Shown here piece after piece: positions 23,674 through 30,597 of a stretch of DNA of 41,438 nt. The notes beneath the pieces were generated by a model, which worked only from the letters and a program-made list of their open reading frames with translations, searched no databases and had not been told where the DNA came from. This DNA comes from Candidatus Bathyarchaeota archaeon (GTDB lineage: Archaea > Thermoproteota > Bathyarchaeia > TCS64): contig JADGNG010000003.1 in NCBI GenBank assembly GCA_017883585.1, forward strand, positions 1 through 41,438. Direction: 5' to 3'. A program made the translations under genes and the position numbers. The first letter of the stretch is position 1. Every line of letters starts with the position of its first letter.

Positions 23674-24861
23674 GTGAGCAGAATGGTATACGATTTCGAC
23701 ACGATCATAGACAGAATGGGAACCAGCTCCAGCAAGTGGAGCTACGCCAAGAAGATGACGGGGTACGACGACGTCCTACCCATGTGGGTCGCGGACATGG
23801 ACTTCGCCAGCGCCCCAGAGATCGTCGCCGCGATAAAGAAGAGAGCAGAGCACCCGATCTACGGCTACACCTCCAAGACCGACGGCTACTACAACGGCAT
23901 GATAAACTGGATGGCGAAGCGCAACGGTTGGAAGGGAATCCAGCGCGACTGGATCCTTAGCAGCCCTGGCGTCGTCCCCGGCTTCAACTACTGCGTCCAG
24001 GCCTACAGCCACCCCGGTGACAAGGTCATCATCCAGCCCCCCGTCTACTACCCCTTCAAGAATGCAATCCTCAACAATGGCCGCCAGGTCGTCGACAATC
24101 CCCTCAAGATCGTAGACGGCTACTATGAGATGGACTATGAGGACCTCGAGAAGAAGATCGACGGCAGGACGAAGATGATCATCTTCTGCAGCCCACACAA
24201 CCCAGTGGGTCGCGTCTGGAAGAGGGACGAGTTAAAGCACATGGCCGAGATCTGCGAGAAGAAGGACATCGTGATCGTAAGCGACGAGATCCACAGCGAC
24301 CTCATACTGGGAAAGATCAAGCACACCTGTACCGCCACCCTCAGTGACGATGCCCTCATGAGGACAGTAACCCTAACCGCCCCGAACAAGACCTTCAACA
24401 TCGCCGGCCTACAGAACGCCGATGCCATCATCCCCAACAAGAAGCTCAGAGACGCCTTCTTCACTGTCACACAGAACAACAGCGTTAGCAACCCCAACAT
24501 CTTCGGCATCGTCGCACAGGAAGCCGCGTACGCGAAGGGCGAGCCGTGGCTCGAGGAACTGCTCGTTTACCTAAAAGCCAACCTCAAGTATTTTGAGGAC
24601 TACATCAAGAAGAATATGCCAATGCTCAAGGTCTACCCGCTCGAGGGCACATATCTCGCCTGGGTCGACTTCACGGCCCTCGGCATGGGGGACGAGAAGC
24701 TCCATACATGGATGCTCGAGAAAGCCCGCCTCTGGCTCGATGACGGCGTCATGTTCGGCGCTGAGGGCAGCATGTACATGCGCTTCAACATCGCGTGCCC
24801 TAGGGCCATGCTCAAGGACGGCCTCGATAGACTCGCGAAGGCGGTCAAGGCACTAAAGTAG
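23674..24861 (+). CDS. PLP-dependent C-S lyase / aminotransferase (PatB/MalY type)
   Basis: A 395-residue fold-type I PLP enzyme. YDFDTIIDRMGTSSSKWSY and LPMWVADMDFASAPEI at the N-terminus are the hallmark of the MalY/PatB cystathionine beta-lyase group. SDEIHSDL holds the PLP-ring Asp, and TLTAPNKTFNIAGLQNA holds the Schiff-base Lys. YMRFNIACPRAML provides the carboxylate-binding Arg. Likely reaction: beta-elimination of cystathionine or cysteine conjugates to pyruvate, ammonia and a thiol; aminotransferase activity is the alternative. Start is given as GTG 23674; ATG 23683 (VYDFDT) fits homologues equally well. The codons are GC-rich against a very AT-rich upstream region. It stands alone and ends in a hairpin. 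Confidence 0.87.
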   Translation: MSRMVYDFDTIIDRMGTSSSKWSYAKKMTGYDDVLPMWVADMDFASAPEIVAAIKKRAEHPIYGYTSKTDGYYNGMINWMAKRNGWKGIQRDWILSSPGVVPGFNYCVQAYSHPGDKVIIQPPVYYPFKNAILNNGRQVVDNPLKIVDGYYEMDYEDLEKKIDGRTKMIIFCSPHNPVGRVWKRDELKHMAEICEKKDIVIVSDEIHSDLILGKIKHTCTATLSDDALMRTVTLTAPNKTFNIAGLQNADAIIPNKKLRDAFFTVTQNNSVSNPNIFGIVAQEAAYAKGEPWLEELLVYLKANLKYFEDYIKKNMPMLKVYPLEGTYLAWVDFTALGMGDEKLHTWMLEKARLWLDDGVMFGAEGSMYMRFNIACPRAMLKDGLDRLAKAVKALK

Positions 24862-24893
24862 CCGTATTTACGAATCCGGCTACACGATTTTTT
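24858..24893 (+). terminator. hairpin plus T-run after the PatB/MalY gene
   Basis: GTAGCCG-(12)-CGGCTAC overlaps the stop codon and is followed after a few bases by GATTTTTT. It looks like an intrinsic terminator of bacterial style; in archaea the T-run alone is normally enough. Confidence 0.55.
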
Positions 24894-24994
24894 ATCGTTT
24901 TACCCCGTCACCCGAGTTACTGAGGAAGTGCGCTGCAAACTGGCATAATTTGGTATGTAATTAATGTTGTTTAGATTTCACTGATAATCATTAT

Positions 24995-25004
24995 GCGCGC
25001 GCGC
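24995..25004. repeat. alternating C/G tract between PatB/MalY and SHOCT genes
   Basis: TGCGCGCGCGCA, palindromic with its flanking T and A, sits mid-way in the 252-base gap. The rest of the gap shows no gene. Confidence 0.9.
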
Positions 25005-25113
25005 AAACATGGACCAGAGATAACCCTAAACCTACAAATAACCTAAACCCAATGATGCTCACCCGTTAATTGAGCCTATTTTAGACACCGGTTTATAGGG
25101 CGGCGTCTAACCG

Positions 25114-25497
25114 ATGCCTTTGACAGTCATGTACAGAATACATCCTATGAAATGGGCCATCATCGGGTTTGGAGTACTTTTCCTGATCTTTGGCTCAATA
25201 TGGTTTCTCTCAGCCTTCAACCGACCAGCATTTTACACAGGAGGTTACTATGGCATGCCTATGGGGTGGGGCATTGGCTTGATGATCATACCTATGATAA
25301 TCGGATTCATCTTTGTGGTCTTCTTGGTGATGATGGCGCTCAGGTTCATCTTCGGTGCGCCTATGGGTCATCATATGGGCGACGGGATGGGGAGAATGGG
25401 TTATTCCTCGGCCGAGGAGATTCTTCGACAGAGGTATGCTCGGGGAGAGGTTACGAAGGAGCAGTATGATCAGATGCTCCGCGACCTTCGAGAATGA
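25114..25497 (+). CDS. membrane protein with C-terminal SHOCT domain
   Basis: A 127-residue protein with two membrane spans (about 14-33, WAIIGFGVLFLIFGSIWFL; about 52-78, IGLMIIPMIIGFIFVVFLVMM), a Gly/Met/His-rich linker (GHHMGDGMGRMGY), and a C-terminal SHOCT motif (SAEEILRQRYARGEVTKEQYDQMLRDL). SHOCT domains are short oligomerisation modules found at ends of many membrane proteins. The Met/His-rich linker could bind copper or other metals; that is a guess. A TATA-like GGTTTATAG lies at about 25089-25097, so ATG 25114 would have almost no leader; ATG 25129 and 25150 are alternative starts. A YHS-like remnant, a family also linked to metals, follows on the other strand. Confidence 0.78.
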   Translation: MPLTVMYRIHPMKWAIIGFGVLFLIFGSIWFLSAFNRPAFYTGGYYGMPMGWGIGLMIIPMIIGFIFVVFLVMMALRFIFGAPMGHHMGDGMGRMGYSSAEEILRQRYARGEVTKEQYDQMLRDLRE

Positions 25498-25502
25498 AGA
25501 AA

Positions 25503-25710
25503 TTAACACAATACACGCGGACGCGAATGTTCGTTTAATTGAATATTGCATATTGCATATTTCGCGAACTTCTTTGGGTTCTTATCGAAGGTTAGCTTAC
25601 ATCCCTCGCCGCAGTAGTACTTCTTCCCTTTGTACTTACTGGCGCGCGCCACGCGTGGTCAATTTTTCTTTAGCGGATTTCGCATCCTCTAGGATCTCAT
25701 ATACCTTCAT
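25503..25710 (-). pseudogene. YHS-domain-like remnant with frame change
   Basis: On the minus strand the frame from ATG 25710 reads MKVYEILEDAKSAKEKLTT then R-G-A-R-Q and a stop near 25637. One frame over, a piece beginning at 25652 reads YKGKKYYCGEGCKLTFDKNPKKFAKY, a clear match to the second half of a YHS metal-binding domain (usual pattern YxGKxYYFCSExCKxxFEKNPEKY). Intact family members join these parts with no extra residues. The break coincides with the C/G tract at 25642-25649. A second tract lies eight codons before the ATG. A 49-residue protein from GTG 25652 could still be made, but without the domain's first half. Reading it as a pseudogene is inference. Confidence 0.6.
25642..25649. 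repeat. alternating C/G tract inside the YHS-like remnant
   Basis: GCGCGCGC within the palindrome GGCGCGCGCC lies exactly where the YHS-like sequence changes frame. Confidence 0.9.
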
Positions 25711-25722
25711 GCACGTTTTGCT

Positions 25723-25730
25723 GCGCGCGC
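25723..25730. repeat. alternating C/G tract upstream of the YHS-like remnant
   Basis: GCGCGCGC followed by AAC is only 73 bases from the previous tract and lies just ahead of the remnant's first Met codon (minus strand). Confidence 0.9.
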
Positions 25731-25806
25731 AACACCTTGGGTGATTTCTGATGAATAGCACCCCAAACCGGCAAGGCTAATAACCGACCATTACAGAATT
25801 TCTAAC

Positions 25807-26091
25807 ATGGCTACAGTCCTTGTCAGACATAAAGTGAACGACTACGCAAAATGGAAGGCCGTTCTCGATGAGACAAAGCCGATGGCGAAGAAGTTTGGCG
25901 TAAGAAGCCAAAGGGTCCTCAGGAACTTCGCCAACCCCAACGAGGTAGTCGTGGTAAACGAGTTTGACGACATGAACACTGCCCAGAAGTTCGCACAGTC
26001 AGACGAGTTGAAGAAGATAATGGAGCGTGCCGGCGTGGCGGAAACCCCCAGCGTCTGGTTCCTAAACGAAGCGGACAAGTTCACGCTCTAG
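25807..26091 (+). CDS. antibiotic biosynthesis monooxygenase-like dimeric alpha-beta barrel protein
   Basis: A 94-residue protein with the ferredoxin-like fold of the ABM / dimeric alpha-beta barrel group. VLVRHKVNDYAKWKAVLDE at the start gives the first strand and helix. EVVVVNEFDDMNTAQKFAQSDELKKIMERAGV is the second half, and PSVWFLNEADKF the last strand. Archaeal relatives are short stand-alone proteins of unknown role, not proven monooxygenases. Start ATG 25807 is well defined. The stop codon is followed after two bases by an alternating C/G tract. It is a single-gene unit with no coupled neighbour. Confidence 0.75.
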   Translation: MATVLVRHKVNDYAKWKAVLDETKPMAKKFGVRSQRVLRNFANPNEVVVVNEFDDMNTAQKFAQSDELKKIMERAGVAETPSVWFLNEADKFTL

Positions 26092-26093
26092 GT

Positions 26094-26101
26094 GCGCGCG
26101 C
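26094..26101. repeat. alternating C/G tract right after the ABM-like gene
   Basis: GCGCGCGC followed by AACT begins two bases after the ABM-like stop and two bases beyond the stop of a converging 38-codon frame. Confidence 0.9.
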
Positions 26102-26103
26102 AA

Positions 26104-26220
26104 CTAAAGTGTCGAGTTTTTATAGAAATTCCAACTAATCCCATCATCTTTAAGCTCTTTTGCGGTACACTCAGCACAAAGTCTCGGAGATAATCCACTG
26201 TCAAACGTGTACGCGCGCAT
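26104..26220 (-). CDS. hypothetical 38-residue Cys-x-x-Cys peptide
   Basis: An ATG-started frame (MRAYTFDSGLSPRLCAECTA, then KELKDDGISWNFYKNSTL). LCAEC could be a zinc knuckle. The start codon runs directly into a C/G tract (ATG-CGC-GCG) and the stop lies two bases from another tract, so both ends are bounded by the same motif. This suggests a fragment of a larger zinc-binding protein kept between two scars. It may equally be a real micro-gene. No family is known to me. Confidence 0.35.
   Translation of the reverse strand: MRAYTFDSGLSPRLCAECTAKELKDDGISWNFYKNSTL
26212..26218. repeat. short alternating C/G tract (7 bases)
   Basis: CGCGCGC at the 5' end of the 38-codon minus-strand frame, 72 bases upstream of the hppA leader frame. 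Below eight bases, so weaker than the others. Confidence 0.6.
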
Positions 26221-26289
26221 TTTTTATGCAAAATTAGGCAAGTCGTCTAATAACCTTTATCTCTGTAACCTACCCGCGCTAATCTAAGC

Positions 26290-26352
26290 ATGAAGGTCAA
26301 CCGAAACCGGACGAACCTTCAAACAATCAAAGAGGATAATCAGAGATCTTAG
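26290..26352 (+). CDS. possible upstream leader peptide of hppA
   Basis: A 20-codon frame from ATG 26290 (MKVNRNRTNLQTIKEDNQRS) whose TAG stop ends two bases before the hppA ATG at 26355. A TATA-like TCTAATAACC at about 26246-26255 would start transcription just before it. Its position allows translational coupling or attenuation. It could also be a chance frame within the leader; there is no homology to judge by. Confidence 0.3.
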   Translation: MKVNRNRTNLQTIKEDNQRS

Positions 26353-26354
26353 AT

Positions 26355-28319
26355 ATGGACCCCCTAATTCTCACGTTCTCAACGATAGTCCTTGCAGGTA
26401 TTCTCCTACTACTCATCTACCGCTGGGTATTCTCCCACAAGATCGAGCAGATAGGAATCTCACAGATTTCAGAAAAGATACAGAAAGGAACCGCCGCTTA
26501 CATGAACACACAATTCAGTGTGCTCATAATAATGATCCCCGTCCTCGCTATCGCCATCTTCTTCACCCTGGGCTGGATAACATCAGCAACCTTCGTAGTA
26601 GGCGCGTTGATGTCGATCCTATCCGCCTACTCGGTGATGAGGCTCGTCGTAAGAGTCCACGGACGAGTCACGGACGCGGCGCGGAAGTCCTCGCTAACTG
26701 CGTTCCGAATCGCCTTCATGGGTGGAAGTCTCATGGGTCTCTCAGTACCCGCCCTCAGCCTTGCGGGTGTTGTCCTACTCTTCATTATCTTTAAGGATCC
26801 GAACGACCTCGTAGGCTTTGGCTTCGGCGCCAGCCTAATCGCCCTATTCGCGCAGGTCGGTGGAGGTATCTTTACGAAGGCCGCAGACATCGGAGCCGAC
26901 CTCGTTGGGAAAGTCGAGAAGGGAATCCCCGAGGATGACCCTAGGAACCCCGCTGTGATCGCTGACCTAGTAGGAGACAACGTTGGCGACTGCGCGGGCA
27001 GAGGGGCCGACCTCTTCCAGAGTTTCAGCGGCGACATGATCACGGGCATGATGCTCGGAGCCGCCTTCATCGGCAAATACGGTTTCAATGCAGTAATCTT
27101 CCCAGTACTGCTTCCATGCGCTGGGTACATCGCATCCGTTGTCGGAGTGATGCTCGTAAGACAGCTAAAGATGGACCCCTCTAGAACGATCACAATTGGG
27201 CTAGCTACTACCTTCTTACTCACAACCATCGGTTCATATTTCCTAGCTACTTCTCTCTTGGGTGACATCACCCTCTTCTTCTCAATCCTGAGTGGACTCG
27301 TCGCTGTGCTAATCTCAATCTACGTTGCGCAGTACTACACAGGTTACAGGGGGAAACCAGTGCGAAGCATAGCTGAAGCCTCCCAAAGGGGGTCAGCGAT
27401 CAACATTATCACGGGGCTCGCCTACGCATTCCAGAACCCACTCTTCCCAGTCGCCGGAGTGATCGGTGCAGCGGTCTTCTCCTACATCATCTCCGGTTAC
27501 TCCCTCTACGCCATCGCTATCGCAAACATTGGCACCGACCTAATGATCGGTTTCATAATGTCAGCTGACGCCTTCGGCCCCATTTCAGATAACGCGAATG
27601 GAGTAGCAGAGATGGCTCACGAGGAAAAGGCCGCAGAGAACCTTACGCTCCTCGATGCCGTCGGCAACAGCATGAAGGCATACACTAAGGCTCTGAGCAT
27701 GACGACAGGCACGTTGACCGCCTTCGCGGTCTTCATCACCTTCTTCGAGTTAGCTGGAGTTAAGAGTCTGAGTCTAATCAATCCATTCAACGTTGCAGCA
27801 ATCTTCATCGGTGTGGCTGTGAGTTTCCTAGTGGCGAGTCTGACAATTGGCTCAACCGCGAAGACTGCTATGACGATGGTGGATGAAGTAAGGAAGCAGT
27901 TCCAGAACCCTGGTGTAATGGCGGGTACCGTAGAACCCGATTATGCAGGTCCCATAAATATCTCCACGAGGGCAGCTCTAAGGGAGATGATCTGGCCGGG
28001 ACTGATTGCCATAGTCCCAACTGTAGTGGTCGGTGTTTTACTTGGCGCGGAAACTCTAGTAGCGTACCTTATCGGTGTCACTGTCTCAGCGGTGTCGTTG
28101 GCTGTATTCTTCAACAATGGTGGCGCTGCCTTCGATAACGCGAAGAAGCTGATCGAGACAGGGCTCTATGGTGGGAAGGGGTCTGAGACTCACAAGGCAG
28201 CCGTAGTAGGGGATACTGTTGGCGATCCCATGAAGGATGTCGCTGGTCCGAGCCTCATTATCTTCATGAAGCTGGTGGGACTCACCGCACTTCTGATTCT
28301 GCCTATTCTAATTAGATAA
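26355..28319 (+). CDS. hppA: membrane-bound proton-translocating pyrophosphatase, K+-independent type
   Basis: A 654-residue integral membrane enzyme with about 16 spans that couples PPi hydrolysis to proton pumping. The catalytic signature DIGADLVGKVEKGIPEDDPRNPAVIADLVGDNVGD lies near residues 180-215, and DTVGDPMKDVAGPS near the C-terminus. The segment GNSMKAYTKA has Lys441 and Thr444 at the two positions that separate K+-independent pumps (Lys and Thr) from K+-dependent ones (Ala and Gly/Ala). So it should be a K+-independent H+ pump; this follows from the family rule and is not tested. ATG 26355 is well placed. Single-gene transcript with a possible leader peptide. Confidence 0.96.
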   Translation: MDPLILTFSTIVLAGILLLLIYRWVFSHKIEQIGISQISEKIQKGTAAYMNTQFSVLIIMIPVLAIAIFFTLGWITSATFVVGALMSILSAYSVMRLVVRVHGRVTDAARKSSLTAFRIAFMGGSLMGLSVPALSLAGVVLLFIIFKDPNDLVGFGFGASLIALFAQVGGGIFTKAADIGADLVGKVEKGIPEDDPRNPAVIADLVGDNVGDCAGRGADLFQSFSGDMITGMMLGAAFIGKYGFNAVIFPVLLPCAGYIASVVGVMLVRQLKMDPSRTITIGLATTFLLTTIGSYFLATSLLGDITLFFSILSGLVAVLISIYVAQYYTGYRGKPVRSIAEASQRGSAINIITGLAYAFQNPLFPVAGVIGAAVFSYIISGYSLYAIAIANIGTDLMIGFIMSADAFGPISDNANGVAEMAHEEKAAENLTLLDAVGNSMKAYTKALSMTTGTLTAFAVFITFFELAGVKSLSLINPFNVAAIFIGVAVSFLVASLTIGSTAKTAMTMVDEVRKQFQNPGVMAGTVEPDYAGPINISTRAALREMIWPGLIAIVPTVVVGVLLGAETLVAYLIGVTVSAVSLAVFFNNGGAAFDNAKKLIETGLYGGKGSETHKAAVVGDTVGDPMKDVAGPSLIIFMKLVGLTALLILPILIR

Positions 28320-28341
28320 GCGAAATTGACTCTCCCCCTAT

Positions 28342-28506
28342 CTAGTTCAGATATCCTAATTCTCGTAGAAATCTGCGAACAGCTTCAACTGTAAACTCAG
28401 GAATATCAGAATAACCATATTCACTACTGTCTAGTACTTCCTGTATTTTTAGGGCCAAATTTTCTGGAAGATTAACAGTGTGATAATTGTACTTCATCTT
28501 GCCCAT
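28342..28506 (-). CDS. small ribbon-helix-helix-like protein
   Basis: A 54-residue protein from ATG 28506: MGKMKYNYHTVNLPENLALK, then IQEVLDSSEYGYSDIPEFTVEAVRRFLRELGYLN. One beta-strand (YHTVNLP) and two helices fit the CopG/Arc ribbon-helix-helix fold. The SGEYGYSSxPEFxxEAxRxFL pattern is common in archaeal RHH regulators. A TATA box (CTTTAAAAG on the minus strand, 28544-28552) lies 38 bases upstream. It converges on hppA with 22 bases between stops. It has no toxin partner next to it. Probably a DNA-binding regulator; target unknown. Confidence 0.8.
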   Translation of the reverse strand: MGKMKYNYHTVNLPENLALKIQEVLDSSEYGYSDIPEFTVEAVRRFLRELGYLN

Positions 28507-28543
28507 ATTGGTACACTACTATCTTTAGGTCCATATTCGTTTA

Positions 28544-28552
28544 CTTTTAAAG
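28544..28552 (-). promoter_or_regulatory. TATA box of the RHH-like gene
   Basis: CTTTAAAAG read on the minus strand, 38 bases before the ATG, in the spacer right of the gene. Confidence 0.5.
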
Positions 28553-28591
28553 CACGCGTGAAGTAGCCCTGAGGAATAAATTATTACCTTG

Positions 28592-28599
28592 GCGCGCGC
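28592..28599. repeat. alternating C/G tract left of the isoaspartyl peptidase gene
   Basis: GCGCGCGC lies in the 263-base gap between the RHH-like and isoaspartyl peptidase genes. The remainder of the gap is AT-rich with a small hairpin (CACCC-CCCAGC-GGGTG at about 28626-28641) and no supported gene. Confidence 0.9.
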
Positions 28600-28769
28600 A
28601 TAAATACAATTAAACTTGCGAGAATGCACCCCCCAGCGGGTGACAAAACCACTCTTTAAACAGGAGTATTCTCTAAAAAGAGGCACTCGTTATAATGAAA
28701 AGCATCAAAATCTAAACAAAATTACCGATATTTTGTTATATCCTGCCACTCCACTGATATTTGGCCGTA

Positions 28770-29654
28770 ATGACAGACCCTGTTATAGTCATACATGGTG
28801 GAGCGTGGGCGATACCTGAAAGGCTCGTCGACGTTAACATAAGCGGCGTCGAAGACGCTGCCAGGAAGGGGTGGGGAGTCCTTGGGAAAAGCGGCTCGGC
28901 ACTCGACGCAGTCGTCGCAGCCGTCAAAGCCCTCGAAGACAACCCTGTCTTCGACGCTGGCATCGGCTCGGTACTCACAGAGGATGGTACCGTCGAGATG
29001 GACGCCATGATAATGGACGGCTCCTCCCTCGGCGCCGGAGCCGTAGCCGGGCTCCACGACATCAGGCACCCAGTCGACCTTGCCCGCATCGTAATGGAGA
29101 GGACGCCACACGTCCTCATGATCGGGGATGGCGCCCGGAGGCTCGCGGAGAAGTACAAGGTCGAGAAGCTCACCCAGAAACAACTCGTGACCGAGGAGGC
29201 CCGTCGGGAGCTGGCAGAGTGGCTGGAGAAGAAGAGGGCCGGGACGGCTTTCGGCCACGAGACCGTCGGCGCTGTAGCGCTCGACGCGAAGGGCAACCTG
29301 GCGGCGGCGACTTCAACTGGCGGGATGACGGGCAAGCTCGTCGGTAGGGTAGGAGATGTCCCCATCGTGGGCAGCGGCGGCTACGCCGACAACAAGTTAG
29401 GCGGAGCCTCCTCAACCGGCCACGGCGAAGCCATTATGAAGGTTAACCTCGCAAGGCTCGTCCTAACCCATGTGGAAGCAGGTGCCCTCATACAGGAGGC
29501 TACGGATAGGGCTCTAGCCTACATGATGGAGCGCGTCGCTGGGACAGGCGGTGTCATAGCACTAGACCCAAAGGGTAACGTGGGGCACAGCTACACGACG
29601 CCACATATGGTCTGGGCAACCGCTAGGAACGGGAAGATAGAGTCGGGCATATAA
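28770..29654 (+). CDS. plant-type isoaspartyl peptidase / L-asparaginase (Ntn hydrolase T2)
   Basis: A 294-residue precursor that self-cleaves to free an N-terminal Thr and then hydrolyses L-asparagine and beta-aspartyl dipeptides. The start IVIHGGAWAIPE is typical. The cleavage site is H-E before Thr165 in GHETVGAVALD. ATSTGGMTGKLVGRVGDVP, GSGGYAD and STGHGEA line the active site as in the family. I start at ATG 28770, which gives homology from the first residues; a TTG at 28761 is possible. ATATTTTGTTATATCC just upstream may hold the TATA box, implying a leaderless mRNA. With the IadA-like gene it is the second beta-aspartyl-type hydrolase in the window. Converges with a metalloprotease-like gene. 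Confidence 0.92.
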   Translation: MTDPVIVIHGGAWAIPERLVDVNISGVEDAARKGWGVLGKSGSALDAVVAAVKALEDNPVFDAGIGSVLTEDGTVEMDAMIMDGSSLGAGAVAGLHDIRHPVDLARIVMERTPHVLMIGDGARRLAEKYKVEKLTQKQLVTEEARRELAEWLEKKRAGTAFGHETVGAVALDAKGNLAAATSTGGMTGKLVGRVGDVPIVGSGGYADNKLGGASSTGHGEAIMKVNLARLVLTHVEAGALIQEATDRALAYMMERVAGTGGVIALDPKGNVGHSYTTPHMVWATARNGKIESGI

Positions 29655-29664
29655 TCCCCGAAGA

Positions 29665-30006
29665 TTAAACCACCCTTTTCTTGTACTCCTTTAGGTAATC
29701 CCGGGCGAACTCGTTTGCATATCGCTCGGTCCCCTTATGGCGGCCGCTCACCGACCTGAGGTGGTGGTAGAACTCGTGGAGAATGAGGAACGGGTTAGTT
29801 AGTCCCTCGCCGCTGGCAACAAAGATGGTCACCTTGTCGAGCACATAGCAGCCCGCGACGTGGGCGTGGCCCTTTGGGAGGCCGACCTCGAGTTTTGGGA
29901 TATCGACGTTGTAACGGTCTGCTAGCTCCTTCAGCGCTTCCCCGGCTTCATTAGATAGGATCATATGAACAATCCTCGCCTTGAAACCCCCATCGACGCC
30001 AGCCAA
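29665..30006 (-). CDS. small HExxH metalloprotease-like protein
   Basis: A 113-residue protein with ILHEFYHHLR, an HExxH zinc site (His77, Glu78, His81), and downstream GTERYANEFARDYL, where Glu94 or Glu99 could be the third ligand as in gluzincins. The N-terminal part (KELADRYNVDIPKLEVGLP, then VAGCYVLDKVTIFVASGEGLTNP) matches the strand region seen in other minimal metalloproteases. Start is taken as TTG 30006; Met15 (MILSNEAGEAL) is the other candidate. Its size is that of a single minimal catalytic domain with no signal peptide, so it should be cytoplasmic. Target unknown. It converges on the isoaspartyl peptidase gene, ten bases apart. Confidence 0.7.
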   Translation of the reverse strand: MAGVDGGFKARIVHMILSNEAGEALKELADRYNVDIPKLEVGLPKGHAHVAGCYVLDKVTIFVASGEGLTNPFLILHEFYHHLRSVSGRHKGTERYANEFARDYLKEYKKRVV

Positions 30007-30073
30007 CCTTGAGCCCTACCAATACCCCTGAAGCCGTCATATTAATGATGAATCAGGGAATTGACCCGCGCAA

Positions 30074-30083
30074 CCATATATAG
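30074..30083 (+). promoter_or_regulatory. TATA box of the VOC-family gene
   Basis: CCATATATAG centred 39 bases before the ATG at 30118; the leader would contain GAGGAG at 30095-30100. Confidence 0.5.
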
Positions 30084-30117
30084 CGACGGTTCCCGAGGAG
30101 AAACCCGTGAATAATGG

Positions 30118-30540
30118 ATGGCAGATGTAAAGCTCATGCTCACGCCGTACCTCAGTTTCAACGGCAACGCCGCTGAGGCTATGAGGTTCTACAAATCGGT
30201 CATCGGAGGCGAACTCAAGATGGAGACCTTCGAGGAGGCAAAGGCGCCATACGGGCCCGGTGAGAAGGACAGGATCATCCACGCGACGCTCAAGTACGGT
30301 GACTTCCTTCTGATGGCGGCCGACGGGCGCGCCGATATGAAGGTAGTCTTCGGGGACAACGTCAACCTGAGCATCACCGGACCCGACGCGGAGAGGCTAA
30401 CTGGGATCTTCAACGGCTTCGCTAAGGGCGGCAAGGTCACGATGCCGCTCGCTAAGCAGTTTTGGGGAGACACCTTCGGGATGCTCGCCGACAAATTCGG
30501 AGTCCACTGGATGATCAGTATTTCCGCCCAGCCCATGTGA
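30118..30540 (+). CDS. VOC-family (PhnB/glyoxalase-like) protein
   Basis: A 140-residue protein of the PhnB-like VOC group. YLSFNGNAAEAMRFYKSVIGGEL at the start is the defining motif. IIHATLKYGDFLLMAADG and NVNLSITGPDAERLTGIFNGFAKGGKVTMPLAKQFWGDTFGMLADKFGVHWMI give the second beta-alpha-beta unit. Despite names such as 3-demethylubiquinone methyltransferase in databases, most members are of unknown function, and a metal site is not certain here. The start ATG 30118 has TATA support. It precedes the MetE-like gene by 57 bases but that gene has its own TATA box, so the two are probably separate units. Confidence 0.83.
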   Translation: MADVKLMLTPYLSFNGNAAEAMRFYKSVIGGELKMETFEEAKAPYGPGEKDRIIHATLKYGDFLLMAADGRADMKVVFGDNVNLSITGPDAERLTGIFNGFAKGGKVTMPLAKQFWGDTFGMLADKFGVHWMISISAQPM

Positions 30541-30558
30541 GTCGCCCCCCACACGTGC

Positions 30559-30567
30559 CTTTTAAAC
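30559..30567 (+). promoter_or_regulatory. TATA box of the MetE-like gene
   Basis: CTTTTAAAC centred 35 bases before the TTG start at 30598, giving a leader of only a few bases. Confidence 0.5.
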
Positions 30568-30597
30568 CCGTAAACACGCCTACTCCATGAACCTCAG

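Noticed and set aside
23547-23735. 62-codon minus-strand hydrophobic frame before the PatB/MalY gene
   Set aside because: It overlaps the aminotransferase start and its hydrophobicity comes from T-rich DNA; no promoter or homology.
3536-28599. C/G tracts as ordinary transcription terminators
   Set aside because: They are not followed by T-runs, occur upstream as well as downstream of genes, and some lie within coding remnants.
28616-28819. 67-codon plus-strand frame ahead of the isoaspartyl peptidase
   Set aside because: It runs into the peptidase gene in another frame, has no recognisable domain, and its composition follows the AT-rich spacer.
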